64,000 nucleotides of DNA from Curtobacterium sp. PhB115 (GCF_003752025.1 NZ_RJKR01000012.1:1-64000); one strand, 5' to 3'; counted from the first letter of the stretch, positions 33,488 to 43,450 are shown. Made by a program: numbers and translations. The notes: a model not told the origin generated them from the letters alone.

Positions 33488-34854
33488 TGAACTCTCTCGT
33501 ACAGGACGCAGCAGCCGCAGGGGCGCGCGTGGGCCTCAAGTCGGACGAGATCGTCATCCGCGGGGGCAAGCCACTCGTGGGACGCATCGAGGTCCGTGGG
33601 GCGAAGAACCTCGCGACCAAGGCCATGGTGGCTTCGCTGCTCGGTGACACCCCGTCGATCCTCAAGGACGTCCCGGACATCTCCGACGTCAAGGTCGTCC
33701 GCGGGCTGCTCGAAGTGCACGGCGTGCGCATCACCGATCCTGCACGAGGCGAACTCATCCTCGACCCGTCGAACGTCGAGTCGGCGCACTTCGCCGAGAT
33801 CGACGCCCACGCCGGCTCGAGCCGCATCCCGATCCTGTTCTGCGGCCCGCTGCTGCACAAGCTCGGCGAAGCGTTCATCCCCGACCTCGGCGGCTGCCGC
33901 ATCGGCGACCGCCCGATCGACTTCCACCTCGACGCGCTCCGCGCCATGGGTGCCGTCGTCGACAAGCAGATCAACGGCATCCACCTGACGGCCCCCAACG
34001 GGCTGAAGGGCGCCTCCATCGAGCTGCCGTACCCGAGCGTCGGCGCGACCGAGCAGGTCCTGCTGTCCGCGACCCTCGCCGAGGGCGTCACGGAGCTGCG
34101 GAACGCCGCGATCGAGCCCGAGATCATGGACCTCATCGCGATCCTGCAGAAGATGGGCGCGATCGTGTCCGTCGAGCCGAACCGCGTGATCTTCATCGAG
34201 GGCGTCGAATCGCTCCGCGGCTACACGCACCGCGCGATCAACGACCGGAACGAGGCCGCGAGCTGGGCGTCCGCAGCACTCGCGACCGACGGCGACATCT
34301 TCGTCGAGGGCGCGAAGCAGCAGGAGCTCATGACGTTCCTCAACGTCTTCCGCAAGGTCGGCGGCGGCTTCGACATCCAAGAGGACGGCATCCGGTTCTA
34401 CCGGGAGCGCGACACCCTGAAGCCCGTCGTCATCGAGACCGATGTGCACCCCGGCTTCATGACCGACTGGCAGCAGCCGCTCGTCGTGGCCCTCACGCAG
34501 GCCGAGGGGCAGAGCATCGTGCACGAGACCGTGTACGAGAACCGGTTCGGCTTCACCGAGGCCCTGAACGAGATGGGCGCCGACATCGTCGTCCACAAGG
34601 AGGGGCTGCCCGGGCACGACCGCCGTGTCGCACGCCGCCCGTTCGAGCAGGCCGCGGTCATCACCGGCCCGACGACGCTGCGCGCTGCGAACGTCCGCGT
34701 CCCCGACCTGCGCGGCGGCTTCAGCCACCTCATCGCGGCGCTGACCGCCGAGGGCGAGTCCCACATCACCAACGTCGGCATCATCAGCCGCGGCTACGAG
34801 CACTTCATCCCGAAGCTGCGGAAGCTGGGCGCCGACTTCGACTTCGCTGGCTGA
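33487..34854 (+). CDS. murA: UDP-N-acetylglucosamine 1-carboxyvinyltransferase
   Basis: A 455-residue enzyme for the first committed step of peptidoglycan synthesis (enolpyruvyl transfer to UDP-GlcNAc). RGAKNLATKAMVAS holds the catalytic lysine. LGGCRIGDRPIDFH retains the cysteine that fosfomycin alkylates, so the enzyme should be fosfomycin-sensitive. The start is uncertain: GTG at 33487 overlaps the leuD stop by one base; ATG at 33457 is an alternative that overlaps leuD by 31 nt. Contrast it with the EPSP-synthase-like domain at 58839, a distant member of the same superfamily. Confidence 0.95.
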   Translation: MNSLVQDAAAAGARVGLKSDEIVIRGGKPLVGRIEVRGAKNLATKAMVASLLGDTPSILKDVPDISDVKVVRGLLEVHGVRITDPARGELILDPSNVESAHFAEIDAHAGSSRIPILFCGPLLHKLGEAFIPDLGGCRIGDRPIDFHLDALRAMGAVVDKQINGIHLTAPNGLKGASIELPYPSVGATEQVLLSATLAEGVTELRNAAIEPEIMDLIAILQKMGAIVSVEPNRVIFIEGVESLRGYTHRAINDRNEAASWASAALATDGDIFVEGAKQQELMTFLNVFRKVGGGFDIQEDGIRFYRERDTLKPVVIETDVHPGFMTDWQQPLVVALTQAEGQSIVHETVYENRFGFTEALNEMGADIVVHKEGLPGHDRRVARRPFEQAAVITGPTTLRAANVRVPDLRGGFSHLIAALTAEGESHITNVGIISRGYEHFIPKLRKLGADFDFAG

Positions 34855-34859
34855 GCCCG

Positions 34860-35759
34860 GTGTCTGCTGCTTCGTCGTCGGGTGACGGCCCGTCGCAGGG
34901 TGACGGCCCGTCGCGTGGTGACGGCCGGTCGCGTGGAGACGGCCAGTCGCGTGGTGACGGCCGGGAGGCCCGTGGTGCGTCCGCCATGCAGGTCGCGACC
35001 GGCCTGCCGGTCCGTGGACGGCGTTGGAAGCGTGGGGAGCTCAACCCCGCGTTCCGCATCGTGGCGTCGATCGTCATCCCGACGTTCCGGTTCTCGTCGA
35101 ACTACCACTGGTACGGCCCGAACCGCCTGCCGGCGGACGGTGCCTTCGTGCTCGCCCCGAACCACTTCACGAACATCGACCCGCTGGTCGTCGGCACCGC
35201 CGTCTACATCAGTCGGCGGGCCCCACGGTTCCTGGCCAAGGCGTCGCTCTTCAAGGTGCCCGTGTTCGGCAAGCTGATGTCCGGAATGGGCCAGATCCCG
35301 GTCGAGCGCTCCGGCCGCACCCGGCTGAGCGACCCGCTCGGCGGCGGGCGGTCGCTCATCGAGCAGGGTGGGGCGATCATCGTCTACCCGGAGGGCACGC
35401 TCACCCGTGACCCCGACCTGTGGCCGATGCGCGGCAAGACCGGGGCCGTCCGGATCGCGCTCGAGAACGACGTGCCGCTGATCCCGATGGCGCACTGGGG
35501 CACGCAGGGCATCATGGCGCGCTACTCGAACAAGCTCCGCCTGTTCCCGCGGTCACGCGTGGACGTCATCGTCGGCGACCCCGTCGACCTCTCCGCCTAC
35601 CGTGGTCGGCCGATCGACCAGCAGATGCTGATCGAGGCCACCGAACTGCTCATGCAGCGCATCACGGAGCTGCTCGAGCAGCTCCGTGGCGAGCAGGCCC
35701 CGAAGACCCGCTGGGACCCGGCGGCGAACAACCAGAAGGAGACCGGCCGGTTTGAGTGA
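34860..35759 (+). CDS. plsC: 1-acyl-sn-glycerol-3-phosphate acyltransferase family protein
   Basis: Up to 299 residues. The acyltransferase motif NHFTNID (NHx4D) and YPEGT, with VERSG between, are those of PlsC-type enzymes making phosphatidic acid. The first 42 residues, read from GTG 34860, are Ser/Gly/Asp/Arg repeats from an 18-bp DNA repeat plus a fragment of the dispersed palindrome. The family homology begins near RWKRGELN, so translation may start at ATG 34986. No Shine-Dalgarno sequence is clear at either site. gpsA overlaps its 3' end, giving a phospholipid synthesis pair. Confidence 0.85.
   Translation: MSAASSSGDGPSQGDGPSRGDGRSRGDGQSRGDGREARGASAMQVATGLPVRGRRWKRGELNPAFRIVASIVIPTFRFSSNYHWYGPNRLPADGAFVLAPNHFTNIDPLVVGTAVYISRRAPRFLAKASLFKVPVFGKLMSGMGQIPVERSGRTRLSDPLGGGRSLIEQGGAIIVYPEGTLTRDPDLWPMRGKTGAVRIALENDVPLIPMAHWGTQGIMARYSNKLRLFPRSRVDVIVGDPVDLSAYRGRPIDQQMLIEATELLMQRITELLEQLRGEQAPKTRWDPAANNQKETGRFE
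34881..34962. repeat. 18-bp tandem repeat at the 5' end of plsC
   Basis: Four to five copies of GGTGACGGCCCGTCGCGT with a few substitutions, followed by a left-arm fragment of the dispersed palindrome (34957-34984). Confidence 0.8.
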
Positions 35760-36852
35760 CCTGCGACCGCACGACGACCGACCCGACCCCGTCGCCGCGG
35801 CGCCAGGGGCCTTCGACACCGCCGCCATCCGCGTGGTGATGCAGTCGACCGACAAGCCGCGCGTGGCCGTCATCGGCGCCGGCAGCTGGGGCACCACCTT
35901 CGCGAAGGTCCTCGCCGAGGGCGGCGCCACCACGGTGGTGTGGGCCAGGCGGCCCGAGGTCGCGCGGGAGATCACCGAGACCAAGCGGAACTCCGACTAC
36001 CTGCCCGGCATCAACCTGCCGCGCACCCTGACCGCGTCGACGTCGCTCGAGCAGGTGCTCGACGGCGCCTCGCAGGTGTACGTCTCGGTGCCGTCCCAGA
36101 CCCTCCGGTCGAACCTCGCCGCGATCCGCGAACTGCTGCCGGCCGAGGTGCCCGTGGTCAGCCTGATGAAGGGCGTCGAGAAGAGCACCGGCCTCCGGAT
36201 GAGCGAGGTCCTGCTCCAGGGGCTCGGCATCGACCAGGACCGCATCGCCGTCGCGAGTGGACCGAACCTGGCGCTCGAGATCGCTCGACGGCAGCCGACC
36301 GCCGCCGTGGTGTCGTCGTCGAGCGTGGACACCGCCACCGCCGTCGCCGCGGTCGCCACGAACCCGTACTTCCGGTCGTTCATCAACACCGACGTGATCG
36401 GCACCGAGTTCGGCGGCGTGCTGAAGAACCTCATCGCCGTCGCGATCGGCATCGTCGACGGTGTCGGCTACGGCGAGAACACCAAGGCCTCGATCATCAC
36501 CCGCGGTCTCGCCGAGATGACCGAGTTCGCGGTGTCGCTCGGCGCACAGCCGTCGACGCTGTCCGGGCTCGCCGGCCTCGGGGACCTCATCGCCACCTGC
36601 CAGTCGCCGTTGTCGCGCAACAACACCGCCGGCCGGCTGCTCGGACAGGGGTACCGGTTCGACGAGGTCGTCCGGCAGATGAACCAGACCGCCGAGGGCC
36701 TGGCGTCCGTCGCCCCGATCCTCGAGCTCGCCGCGGCGAACGGTGTCGACATGCCCATCGTCAGCCAGGTCGGCGAAGTGCTCGCCGGTAGGCTCGATCC
36801 GCGCAACATCGCGCCGCACCTCACCGAGACCGACGAGCCCCAGGGCGAGTGA
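35752..36852 (+). CDS. gpsA: Glycerol-3-phosphate dehydrogenase [NAD(P)+]
   Basis: Makes sn-glycerol 3-phosphate for phospholipids. The N-terminal Rossmann motif is VAVIGAGSWGTTFAKVLAEGG. EFGGVLKNLIAVAIGI contains the catalytic lysine, and SRNNTAGR is also conserved. A TTG at 35752 has AAGGAG 10 nt upstream and overlaps the end of plsC, giving 366 residues. ATG 35839 would give 337 residues, closer to the family norm but without a ribosome site. It works with the upstream PlsC-type acyltransferase. Confidence 0.93.
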   Translation: MSDLRPHDDRPDPVAAAPGAFDTAAIRVVMQSTDKPRVAVIGAGSWGTTFAKVLAEGGATTVVWARRPEVAREITETKRNSDYLPGINLPRTLTASTSLEQVLDGASQVYVSVPSQTLRSNLAAIRELLPAEVPVVSLMKGVEKSTGLRMSEVLLQGLGIDQDRIAVASGPNLALEIARRQPTAAVVSSSSVDTATAVAAVATNPYFRSFINTDVIGTEFGGVLKNLIAVAIGIVDGVGYGENTKASIITRGLAEMTEFAVSLGAQPSTLSGLAGLGDLIATCQSPLSRNNTAGRLLGQGYRFDEVVRQMNQTAEGLASVAPILELAAANGVDMPIVSQVGEVLAGRLDPRNIAPHLTETDEPQGE

Positions 36853-36890
36853 GCGGACCGGTCGGGTCCGCACGACACGAAGGGACACCC

Positions 36891-38003
36891 GTGCCCACGA
36901 TCCCCGAGGGAACCCCCATGCCCACGACCACCGTCGCCGTGCTCTTCGGCGGTCGCTCCAGCGAACACGAGATCAGCTGCGTCACCGCCGGCGGGATCAT
37001 GGACGTGGTGGACCGCACCGAGTACCAGCTGGTGCCGATCGGCATCACGAAGGACGGCGCGTTCACCCTGCAGCCGGACGACCTGGCGCAGTGGACGCTC
37101 CGTGAGGGCGAGCTGCCGACGGTGCCGGACAACGGCACCCGCGTCGCGTTCCCGACCTCCCCGGCGTCGCGCGACCTGATCGTGTCCCACCCGGACGGAA
37201 CCGTGACGACGGTCCCCGACGTCGACGTCGTGTTCCCGATCCTGCACGGTCCGTTCGGCGAGGACGGCACGATCCAGGGGCTGCTCGAGATCGCCGGACT
37301 GCCGTACGTCGGCGACGGGGTGCTCGCGAGCGCCCTCGCCATGGACAAGCACGTCGCGAAGGCCGTCCTCGAGCACGCCGGCCTGCGGGTCGCCCCGTGG
37401 ACGACGGTGCTCCGCCGCGAGTGGGCCGCAGAGCCCCTCGGTATCGCTGAGACGATCGCGGCGCACGGCTGGCCGTTGTTCGTGAAGCCGGCTCGCGCCG
37501 GGTCGAGCATGGGCGTCTCGCGGGTCGACGGCCCGGACGAGCTCGCAGCCGCGATGGACCTGGCGTTCGAGCACGACTCCAAGGTGATCGTCGAGCCCCG
37601 GGTCGTCGGCCGCGAGGTCGAGGTCGCCGTGCTCGAGGGCCGCGACGGTGTTCCCCGCACGAGCCTCCCCGGCGAGATCGTCGTGGCCGAGGACGGCTTC
37701 TACGACTTCGCGTCGAAGTACCTCGGTGGCGACGAGTCGCTGCTGTGCCCGGCACCCCTGAGCGAGGACGAGACCGACGAGATCCGCTCCATCGGTGCTC
37801 GGGCATTCGAGGCGATCGGCGGCTCCGGGCTCGCCCGGGTCGACTGCTTCCTGACCGATGACGGCTTCGTGGTGAACGAGGTCAACACGATGCCCGGGTT
37901 CACCCCGCTGTCGATGTACCCGCGCTGCTGGGCGGCGTCCGGGGTGTCCTACGGCGAGCTCGTGACGGAGCTCATCGAGCTGGGTCGCGCCGCCGTCCGC
38001 TGA
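36891..38003 (+). CDS. ddl: D-alanine--D-alanine ligase
   Basis: A 370-residue ATP-grasp enzyme making the D-Ala-D-Ala dipeptide of peptidoglycan. VLFGGRSSEHEISC, HGPFGEDGTIQG, FVKPARAGSSMGVS and EVNTMPGFTPLSMYP are the family motifs. The GTG at 36891 has GAAGGGA 5 nt upstream; an earlier in-frame GTG overlapping gpsA is less likely. The lid residue pattern (SMYP) matches D-Ala ligases, not D-lactate ligases. Ends before a 62-bp repeat array. Confidence 0.96.
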   Translation: MPTIPEGTPMPTTTVAVLFGGRSSEHEISCVTAGGIMDVVDRTEYQLVPIGITKDGAFTLQPDDLAQWTLREGELPTVPDNGTRVAFPTSPASRDLIVSHPDGTVTTVPDVDVVFPILHGPFGEDGTIQGLLEIAGLPYVGDGVLASALAMDKHVAKAVLEHAGLRVAPWTTVLRREWAAEPLGIAETIAAHGWPLFVKPARAGSSMGVSRVDGPDELAAAMDLAFEHDSKVIVEPRVVGREVEVAVLEGRDGVPRTSLPGEIVVAEDGFYDFASKYLGGDESLLCPAPLSEDETDEIRSIGARAFEAIGGSGLARVDCFLTDDGFVVNEVNTMPGFTPLSMYPRCWAASGVSYGELVTELIELGRAAVR

Positions 38004-38040
38004 CGCGCGGCGGGGCTCAGCCCTGCGACGACGTTGGTTT

Positions 38041-38260
38041 CAGCCCTGCACGTCGGACGGGTCCAGGCACCGGGTTGGTCGGCGCTGTCCCGTCCTTCGG
38101 CTCAGCCCTGCACGTCGGACGGGTCCAGGCACTGGGTTGGTCGGCGCTGTCCCGTCCTTCGGCTCAGCCCTGCACGTCGGACGGGTCCAGGCACCGGGTT
38201 GGTCGGCGCTGTCCCGTCCTTCGGCTCAGCCCTGCACGTCGGACGGGTCCAGGCACTTGT
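38041..38260. repeat. 62-bp tandem repeat derived from the end of the lipoprotein gene
   Basis: Three full copies start at 38041, 38103 and 38165, and a fourth partial copy at 38227 is the actual 3' end of the DUF3515-type gene. Each copy carries the codons for its last residues and stop (read on the minus strand). Copies are nearly identical. It fills the spacer between convergent ddl and the lipoprotein gene. Confidence 0.9.
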
Positions 38261-38711
38261 GCCCGTCCTTCGGCAGCGTCGACACGGCGCTGGCGAGGTC
38301 CTGCAGGACCGCGCTGCCGGTCTTCGACGTGTCGACGACGACCTGCACCGCGGGGGAGCGCCCGAACGTCGTGTAGACGATCTGCTCGCCGCGGTCGTCC
38401 CGGATCCAGTCGATCGAGCCGAGCGAGAAGCACGGCAGGTCGGACACCGTCGGCACCGCGACCCCGCAGTGGTACAGCGCGGCCTCGGGGTCGCCCCACG
38501 CCGCGGTCGACTGCGCGTTGGTGTTCCGCAGGTCGTACGTCGAGTCGACGACGGCCGGCAGGCGTACCTGGGCGGCGGCGCACGCAGCGGTGTTCGCCGA
38601 GGGAGCTGCGGACATGCCGACGGCGTTCGTGCACCCGGTGAGCCCGGCGGCGAGGGCGATCACGACCCCGGCGATCGCGAGGGTGCGAGGGGTGCGGCGC
38701 GCAGTGTCCAT
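38226..38711 (-). CDS. DUF3515-type lipoprotein
   Basis: A 161-residue exported lipoprotein. The signal peptide has lipobox LTGC. Five further cysteines (CAAAQ, HCGV, PCFS, KCLDP) suggest disulfides outside the cell. The pattern CxxxxVxLP early, YHCGV and IDWI in the middle resembles actinobacterial DUF3515 proteins, often found near ddl and thiL, as here. Function unknown. The ATG is the only good start. Its 3' end has been copied three times downstream. Confidence 0.75.
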   Translation of the reverse strand: MDTARRTPRTLAIAGVVIALAAGLTGCTNAVGMSAAPSANTAACAAAQVRLPAVVDSTYDLRNTNAQSTAAWGDPEAALYHCGVAVPTVSDLPCFSLGSIDWIRDDRGEQIVYTTFGRSPAVQVVVDTSKTGSAVLQDLASAVSTLPKDGHKCLDPSDVQG

Positions 38712-38735
38712 CGTCGTCCAGGCTACCGTTCTCGT

Positions 38736-39731
38736 GTGGACGCGACGTACGACGCCTGGGCCGGACCGACCGTGGGGGAGCTCGGCGAGTTCGTCGTCCT
38801 CGACCGCATCACCCGGCGGCTGCCGACCGGGTCGCCGATCGTCGGTCCCGGCGACGACTGCGCCGTCGTCGCGGCTCCCGACGGTCGCTTCGTCGTCACG
38901 ACGGACATGATGGTGCACGGCCCGGACTTCCGGTGGGCGTGGTCATCGCCGGAGGACGTCGGTTGGAAGGCCGCCGCCACGAACCTGTCCGACGTCGCGG
39001 CGATGGGTGCGGTCCCGAGTGGACTCGTGATCGCCCTCGCGGCGCCGCAGGACACGCCCGTCGCGGTGCTCGAGGGCATCGCGGACGGCTTCCGGCTCGC
39101 CCTCGACGCCCTTTCCCCGGGGTGCGGTGTGGTCGGTGGCGACCTGTCCACGTCGGCGACGTTCACGGTGGCGGTGACGGCGTTCGGCGACCTCGAGGGC
39201 CGCTCGCCGGTGCTCCGGTCGGGTGCGCGCCCTGGTGACGTCGTCGCCGTGTCCGGGGAGCTCGGGCGAGCGGCACGGGGGCTCGCCCGGCTGTTCCACG
39301 ACGGCGTCGACGCGCAGGGTGAGCCCGACCGTGCGGCGACCGGGGCGAGCGGTGCCGACCGGGACCCCGACGTCGGACGACAGCGGCGCCCGGTCCCGCC
39401 GATCGCCGACGGACCACGCGCGGCGGCTGCGGGCGCGACGGCGATGCTCGACCTCTCCGACGGGCTCGCGATCGACGCCGGACGGCTCGCTCGCGCGAGC
39501 GGGGTGACGCTCGACCTGTCCGACGCCGCGGACCTGGACGACGTCGCGCTGCACGGTGGAGAGGACCACGGCCTCCTCGCGACGTTCCCCGCCGATGCCG
39601 TACTGCCCGGGGGGTTCCGCCGCATCGGGGTCGTGCGGGAGCACGGCGACGCGGACCTGCTGCGTGGTGGGTCTCCGGTCCCGACCACCGGCTGGGACCC
39701 CTACGCCGACTGGGACGGCGCCGCCGGCTGA
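38736..39731 (+). CDS. thiL: Thiamine-monophosphate kinase
   Basis: A 331-residue enzyme that phosphorylates TMP to the cofactor TPP. GPGDDCAVV near residue 38, TTDMMVHGPDF, NLSDVAAMGAVP and LDLSDGLAIDAGRLA are the AIR-synthase-like ThiL motifs for ATP and metal. An unusual charged insertion with GEPDRAATGASGADRDPD lies mid-protein. The GTG is 6 nt after a TACCGT -10 box, so the mRNA may be leaderless. Divergent from the DUF3515-type gene with only 24 bp between starts. Confidence 0.93.
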   Translation: MDATYDAWAGPTVGELGEFVVLDRITRRLPTGSPIVGPGDDCAVVAAPDGRFVVTTDMMVHGPDFRWAWSSPEDVGWKAAATNLSDVAAMGAVPSGLVIALAAPQDTPVAVLEGIADGFRLALDALSPGCGVVGGDLSTSATFTVAVTAFGDLEGRSPVLRSGARPGDVVAVSGELGRAARGLARLFHDGVDAQGEPDRAATGASGADRDPDVGRQRRPVPPIADGPRAAAAGATAMLDLSDGLAIDAGRLARASGVTLDLSDAADLDDVALHGGEDHGLLATFPADAVLPGGFRRIGVVREHGDADLLRGGSPVPTTGWDPYADWDGAAG

Positions 39732-39826
39732 CCCGCGGGCCGTCGGCTGGCCGTCGACGCTGCCCGGCGCCGTCCGCAGCCGGCATGGCGGAGCCGACCC
39801 GGGCCTCCCGGTCGTTGCGTGTGCAT

Positions 39827-39870
39827 GTTCCGACAAGGCACGAGTCGATCGCCTCGTGTTCTGTCGCAAC
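39827..39870. repeat. Inverted repeat of the TTGCGACAGAAC family
   Basis: Arms GTTCCGACAAGGCACGAG (39827-39844) and CTCGTGTTCTGTCGCAAC (39853-39870), a few mismatches, between convergent thiL and rsmD. Confidence 0.7.
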
Positions 39871-39907
39871 TCGCGCGCGCAACCGCGCGCGCAGCACGCC
39901 GCGCCGC

Positions 39908-40468
39908 TCAGGAGGGCGTCACGGCCTCCCACGCCACGGTCTCGCCGTAACTGCGCTTGCTGAACGGCTCGAGCCCCGTCGGCCACGCCGGCTCGGGCGA
40001 GCGCTTGCTGCGCTCCACGACCACCACGGCGCCCGCGGTCAGCCGCGGCACCAGTGCCTCGAGCAGCTCGGCGATCTCGTGCTCGGTGACGTCGTACGGC
40101 GGGTCGATGAAGACCAGGTCGAAGGTGCGCACGGTGCCACGGACGAACCCGAGGGCCGGCTGCGCGTGCACGTCGATCCGCACGCCGGGTACCCGCTTCT
40201 GGACCGCGCGGGCGTTCTCGCGGCACGCTGCCGCCGCGCCGGAGGCCCGGTCGACCAGCACGACCTCGACCGCCCCGCGCGACGCCGCCTCGAGCCCGAG
40301 CGCCCCGGTGCCCGCGTACAGGTCGGCCACCGCCCGGTCGTCGACGAGCCCACGGGCCTCGAGCGACGAGAACAGGGCCTCGCGCACGCGGTCGCTCGTC
40401 GGCCGGGTGCCGGACTTCGGCACGCGGAGCGTCGTGTTGCCGGCGGCTCCGGCGATGATGCGGGTCAT
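39908..40468 (-). CDS. rsmD: 16S rRNA (guanine966-N2)-methyltransferase
   Basis: A 186-residue SAM-dependent methyltransferase. MTRIIAG...RVP...RPTSDRVREALFSSL is the classic N-terminus. ADLYAGTGALGLEA is the SAM motif and FIDPPYD the catalytic DPPY. The ATG follows a TACGGT -10 by 6 nt. Divergent from recG; the same rsmD-recG-coaD neighbourhood is common in actinobacteria. Confidence 0.94.
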   Translation of the reverse strand: MTRIIAGAAGNTTLRVPKSGTRPTSDRVREALFSSLEARGLVDDRAVADLYAGTGALGLEAASRGAVEVVLVDRASGAAAACRENARAVQKRVPGVRIDVHAQPALGFVRGTVRTFDLVFIDPPYDVTEHEIAELLEALVPRLTAGAVVVVERSKRSPEPAWPTGLEPFSKRSYGETVAWEAVTPS

Positions 40469-40566
40469 GCAGCCACCGTATCGGCCCGTCGGGCCGGTCC
40501 CGACGTTCTCCACAGGCCGGCCTGGAGGCGCGTGGTGCGTCGGCGGTGCCCGGTACCGTTGGACCC

Positions 40567-42795
40567 GTGGTCACCTCCGGAACCCCCGCTGCGCCGGCCG
40601 CGCCCGACCTCGGTCCGGCGCCCCTCGACGCGCGGCTCGCGAACGTGCTCGGCGGTCGGACGGCGACCGCGATCGAGAAGGCGTTCGGGTACCGCACGGT
40701 GGGCGAGTTCCTCGAGCACGCGCCGCGTCGGTACGCCGAGCGCGGTGCCCTCACGGCGCTCGACTCGCTGGCCATCGGTGAGCCCGTCACCATCGTGGCC
40801 GAGGTCGTCGACGTCCGCGAACGCACGATGCGGGCCCGGCGCGGCTCGATCCTCGAAGCCAAGATCGGCGACGGCAAGGGGCTGCTGACCCTCACGTTCT
40901 TCAACCAGGGGTGGCGCACGAAGGACCTCGTGCCCGGTGCCCGCGGCATCTTCTCCGGCAAGGTCAGCGACTACCGGGGCGCCCGGCAGCTCGCCCACCC
41001 CGACTACGAGCGCTTCGACCCCGACGACCCGCGCGCCACGGCCGAGCCCGGTTCGGACGAGGCGATCCGGTGGTCCCGCCAACCGATCCCGATCTACCCG
41101 GCGACGGCGTCCCTCACCTCGTGGCAGATCGCGAAGTCGATCGGCATCGTCCTCGACACCCTGCCCGACCTGCCCGACCCGGTCCCGGCGTCGGCGCGCA
41201 CGCGCCTCGACCTCGTGCCGTTCCGGCGTGCCCTCGAACTGCTCCACCGTCCGGAGAAGGTCGCCGACTTCAAGCGGGCGCAGGACGCCCTGCGCTACCG
41301 CGAGGCGTTCGTGCTGCAGACCGCGCTCGTGCAGCGCCGGATCGCGGCCAGACGCACCGCGGCGACCCCACGGGTGGCGGGCTCCGGCGGGATCCTCGAG
41401 CGGTTCGACGCCACACTGCCGTTCACGCTGACCGACGACCAGCGTGCCGTCGGTGCCGAGGTCGACCAGGACCTCGCTCGGACGTGGCCGATGCACCGAC
41501 TCGTCCAGGGCGAGGTCGGTTCCGGCAAGACCCTCGTGGCGATCCGGGCGATGCTCACCGTCGCCGAGTCCGGCGGGCAGTCGGCGTTGATCGCCCCGAC
41601 CGAGGTCCTGGCGGCGCAGCACCTCCGGTCCATCGTGAAGTTCCTCGGCCCGGACCTGGCGGCCGAGCTCCGTCCGGTGATCCTCACGGGCTCGCAGTCC
41701 ACCGACGAGCGTCGACGGGCCCTCCTCGCCGCGGTGTCCGGCAGCTCCCGGCTCGTCGTCGGCACGCACGCGCTGCTCGGCGACCGTGTGGATTTCGCCG
41801 AGCTCGGCCTCGTGGTGGTCGACGAGCAGCACCGCTTCGGCGTCGAGCAGCGCGAAGCGCTCCGCACGAAGGGTGCGACCCCGCCGCACGTGCTCGTCCT
41901 CACCGCCACGCCGATCCCGCGGACGGTCGCGATGACGGTGTTCGGCGACCTCGACGTCTCGACCATCACCGGGATGCCGTCCGGCCGCGCCGGGGTGGAG
42001 ACCTTCACGGTGCCGCTGGCCGAGCACCCCGGGTGGGAGTCCCGCATCTGGTCGCGGATGGCGGAAGAGCTCGACAAGGGGCGTCAGGCGTTCGTGGTCT
42101 GCCCGGCGATCGACGACGCCCACACCGAGGACGACGGCGAGCCCGCACCGGACGGCGCCGAGGACGACAGCCCGAAGCGTGCCCCGGCGACCGTGCTCGC
42201 CACCGCCGAGCGCATGCGCACGATGCCGGTGCTCGAGGGCCGCCGGATCGCGGTGCTGCACGGCCGCATGACGGCAGAGGAGAAGGACCGCGTGATGACG
42301 TCGTTCGCGGCCGGCGACCTCGACGTCCTGGTCGCGACGACCGTGATCGAGGTCGGCGTCGACGTGCCGAACGCCGCGATGATGGCGGTGCTCGACGCCG
42401 ACCGGTTCGGCGTCTCGCAGCTCCACCAGCTCCGCGGACGCATCGGCCGTGGCGAGTGGCCGGGTGTCTGCCTCCTCGTCACCTCCGCCGAGCTCGAGAC
42501 CACCTCGCGCGAACGGGTCGACGCCGTCTCCGCCTCGGACGACGGCTTCGAGCTGGCCCGGGTCGACCTGGAGCTCCGGCGCGAGGGCGACGTCCTGGGC
42601 GAGCGGCAGTCCGGCGGCCGGTCGTCGCTGAACCTGCTGCGGGTGGTCGAGCACGCGGACCTCATCATGGACGCGCGTGAGGAAGCCGAGCGGGTGCTCG
42701 AACCCGATCCCGAGCTCGAGGGCGCACCCGCCTTGCGTGAGGCGTTGGCACGGCGCCTGGACGAGTCCGACGCCGCCTTCCTCGGCAAGAACTGA
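40567..42795 (+). CDS. recG: ATP-dependent DNA helicase RecG
   Basis: A 742-residue branch-migration helicase for stalled forks. The N-terminal wedge (OB) domain spans roughly residues 60-170. Walker A is GEVGSGKT, and the DExH-type motif is [19 protein letters not shown] and QLRGRIGRG are later helicase motifs. An acidic insertion between the two helicase lobes (residues about 515-545, [14 protein letters not shown]) is variable in the family. The GTG start lies 7 nt after a TACCGT -10 box. Confidence 0.96.
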   Translation: MVTSGTPAAPAAPDLGPAPLDARLANVLGGRTATAIEKAFGYRTVGEFLEHAPRRYAERGALTALDSLAIGEPVTIVAEVVDVRERTMRARRGSILEAKIGDGKGLLTLTFFNQGWRTKDLVPGARGIFSGKVSDYRGARQLAHPDYERFDPDDPRATAEPGSDEAIRWSRQPIPIYPATASLTSWQIAKSIGIVLDTLPDLPDPVPASARTRLDLVPFRRALELLHRPEKVADFKRAQDALRYREAFVLQTALVQRRIAARRTAATPRVAGSGGILERFDATLPFTLTDDQRAVGAEVDQDLARTWPMHRLVQGEVGSGKTLVAIRAMLTVAESGGQSALIAPTEVLAAQHLRSIVKFLGPDLAAELRPVILTGSQSTDERRRALLAAVSGSSRLVVGTHALLGDRVDFAELGLVVVDEQHRFGVEQREALRTKGATPPHVLVLTATPIPRTVAMTVFGDLDVSTITGMPSGRAGVETFTVPLAEHPGWESRIWSRMAEELDKGRQAFVVCPAIDDAHTEDDGEPAPDGAEDDSPKRAPATVLATAERMRTMPVLEGRRIAVLHGRMTAEEKDRVMTSFAAGDLDVLVATTVIEVGVDVPNAAMMAVLDADRFGVSQLHQLRGRIGRGEWPGVCLLVTSAELETTSRERVDAVSASDDGFELARVDLELRREGDVLGERQSGGRSSLNLLRVVEHADLIMDAREEAERVLEPDPELEGAPALREALARRLDESDAAFLGKN

Positions 42796-42838
42796 ACAGG
42801 CGCCGGTCGCCGCGGCACGGACCGGTATCGTCGCTGCC

Positions 42839-43324
42839 ATGGCGCAGATCGCGGTGGTCCCCGGTTCCTTCGACCCCGTCACCCTCGGGCACCTCGACGT
42901 GATCGGCCGCGCGGCCGGACTGTTCGACGAGGTGCACGTGCTCGTGGTGCACAACCCGGACAAGAAGCCGGCGATGTTCGAGGCGGTGGACCGGGTGCGG
43001 CTCATCGAGGAGTCCCTGGCCGAGGTCGGGACCCCCGGCACCGTGCGGGTCGGGGAGTGGACCTCCGGGCTCCTGGTCGACTACTGCCTTCAGGTCGGCG
43101 CGAAGGTGCTCGTCAAGGGCGTGCGCTCCGGCGAGGACGTCGCGTACGAGACCCCGATGGCGATCATGAACCGGCACCTGGCCGACGTCGAGACCGTGTT
43201 CCTGCTGCCGGACGCGTCGCGTTCCCACGTGTCGAGCTCGCTCATCCGCCAGGTCTCCTCGCTCGGCGGCGACGTCACGCCGTACGTGCCCCGCGTGGTC
43301 GCCGAGGCCCTCGCCGCGCGCTGA
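42839..43324 (+). CDS. coaD: Phosphopantetheine adenylyltransferase
   Basis: A 161-residue enzyme of coenzyme A synthesis. [12 protein letters not shown] contains the TxGH nucleotide-binding motif, and HVSSSLIRQ the C-terminal ISSTxxR-like motif. The ATG lies 7 nt after TATCGT, again fitting a leaderless mRNA. The 126-bp spacer after it shows nothing apart from a -10 for the next gene. Confidence 0.96.
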   Translation: MAQIAVVPGSFDPVTLGHLDVIGRAAGLFDEVHVLVVHNPDKKPAMFEAVDRVRLIEESLAEVGTPGTVRVGEWTSGLLVDYCLQVGAKVLVKGVRSGEDVAYETPMAIMNRHLADVETVFLLPDASRSHVSSSLIRQVSSLGGDVTPYVPRVVAEALAAR

Positions 43325-43450
43325 GCCGTCGCCCTGCCGCGGCTGCGCCGTCGTGCTGCCGGCGCCGCGCCGCACGCTGGACGGTCCGGCGCGCGGACAC
43401 ACCCCCGGCTGCCTCGACTCTCGGCCGGGTTCACGCTAGGCTTGTCGATC

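Noticed and set aside
36849-36890. Earlier GTG start for ddl
   Set aside because: The later GTG at 36891 has a good ribosome site; the extra 14 residues do not belong to the family.
38041-38260. CRISPR array
   Set aside because: The 62-bp units are directly adjacent with no unique spacers, and no cas genes are present.
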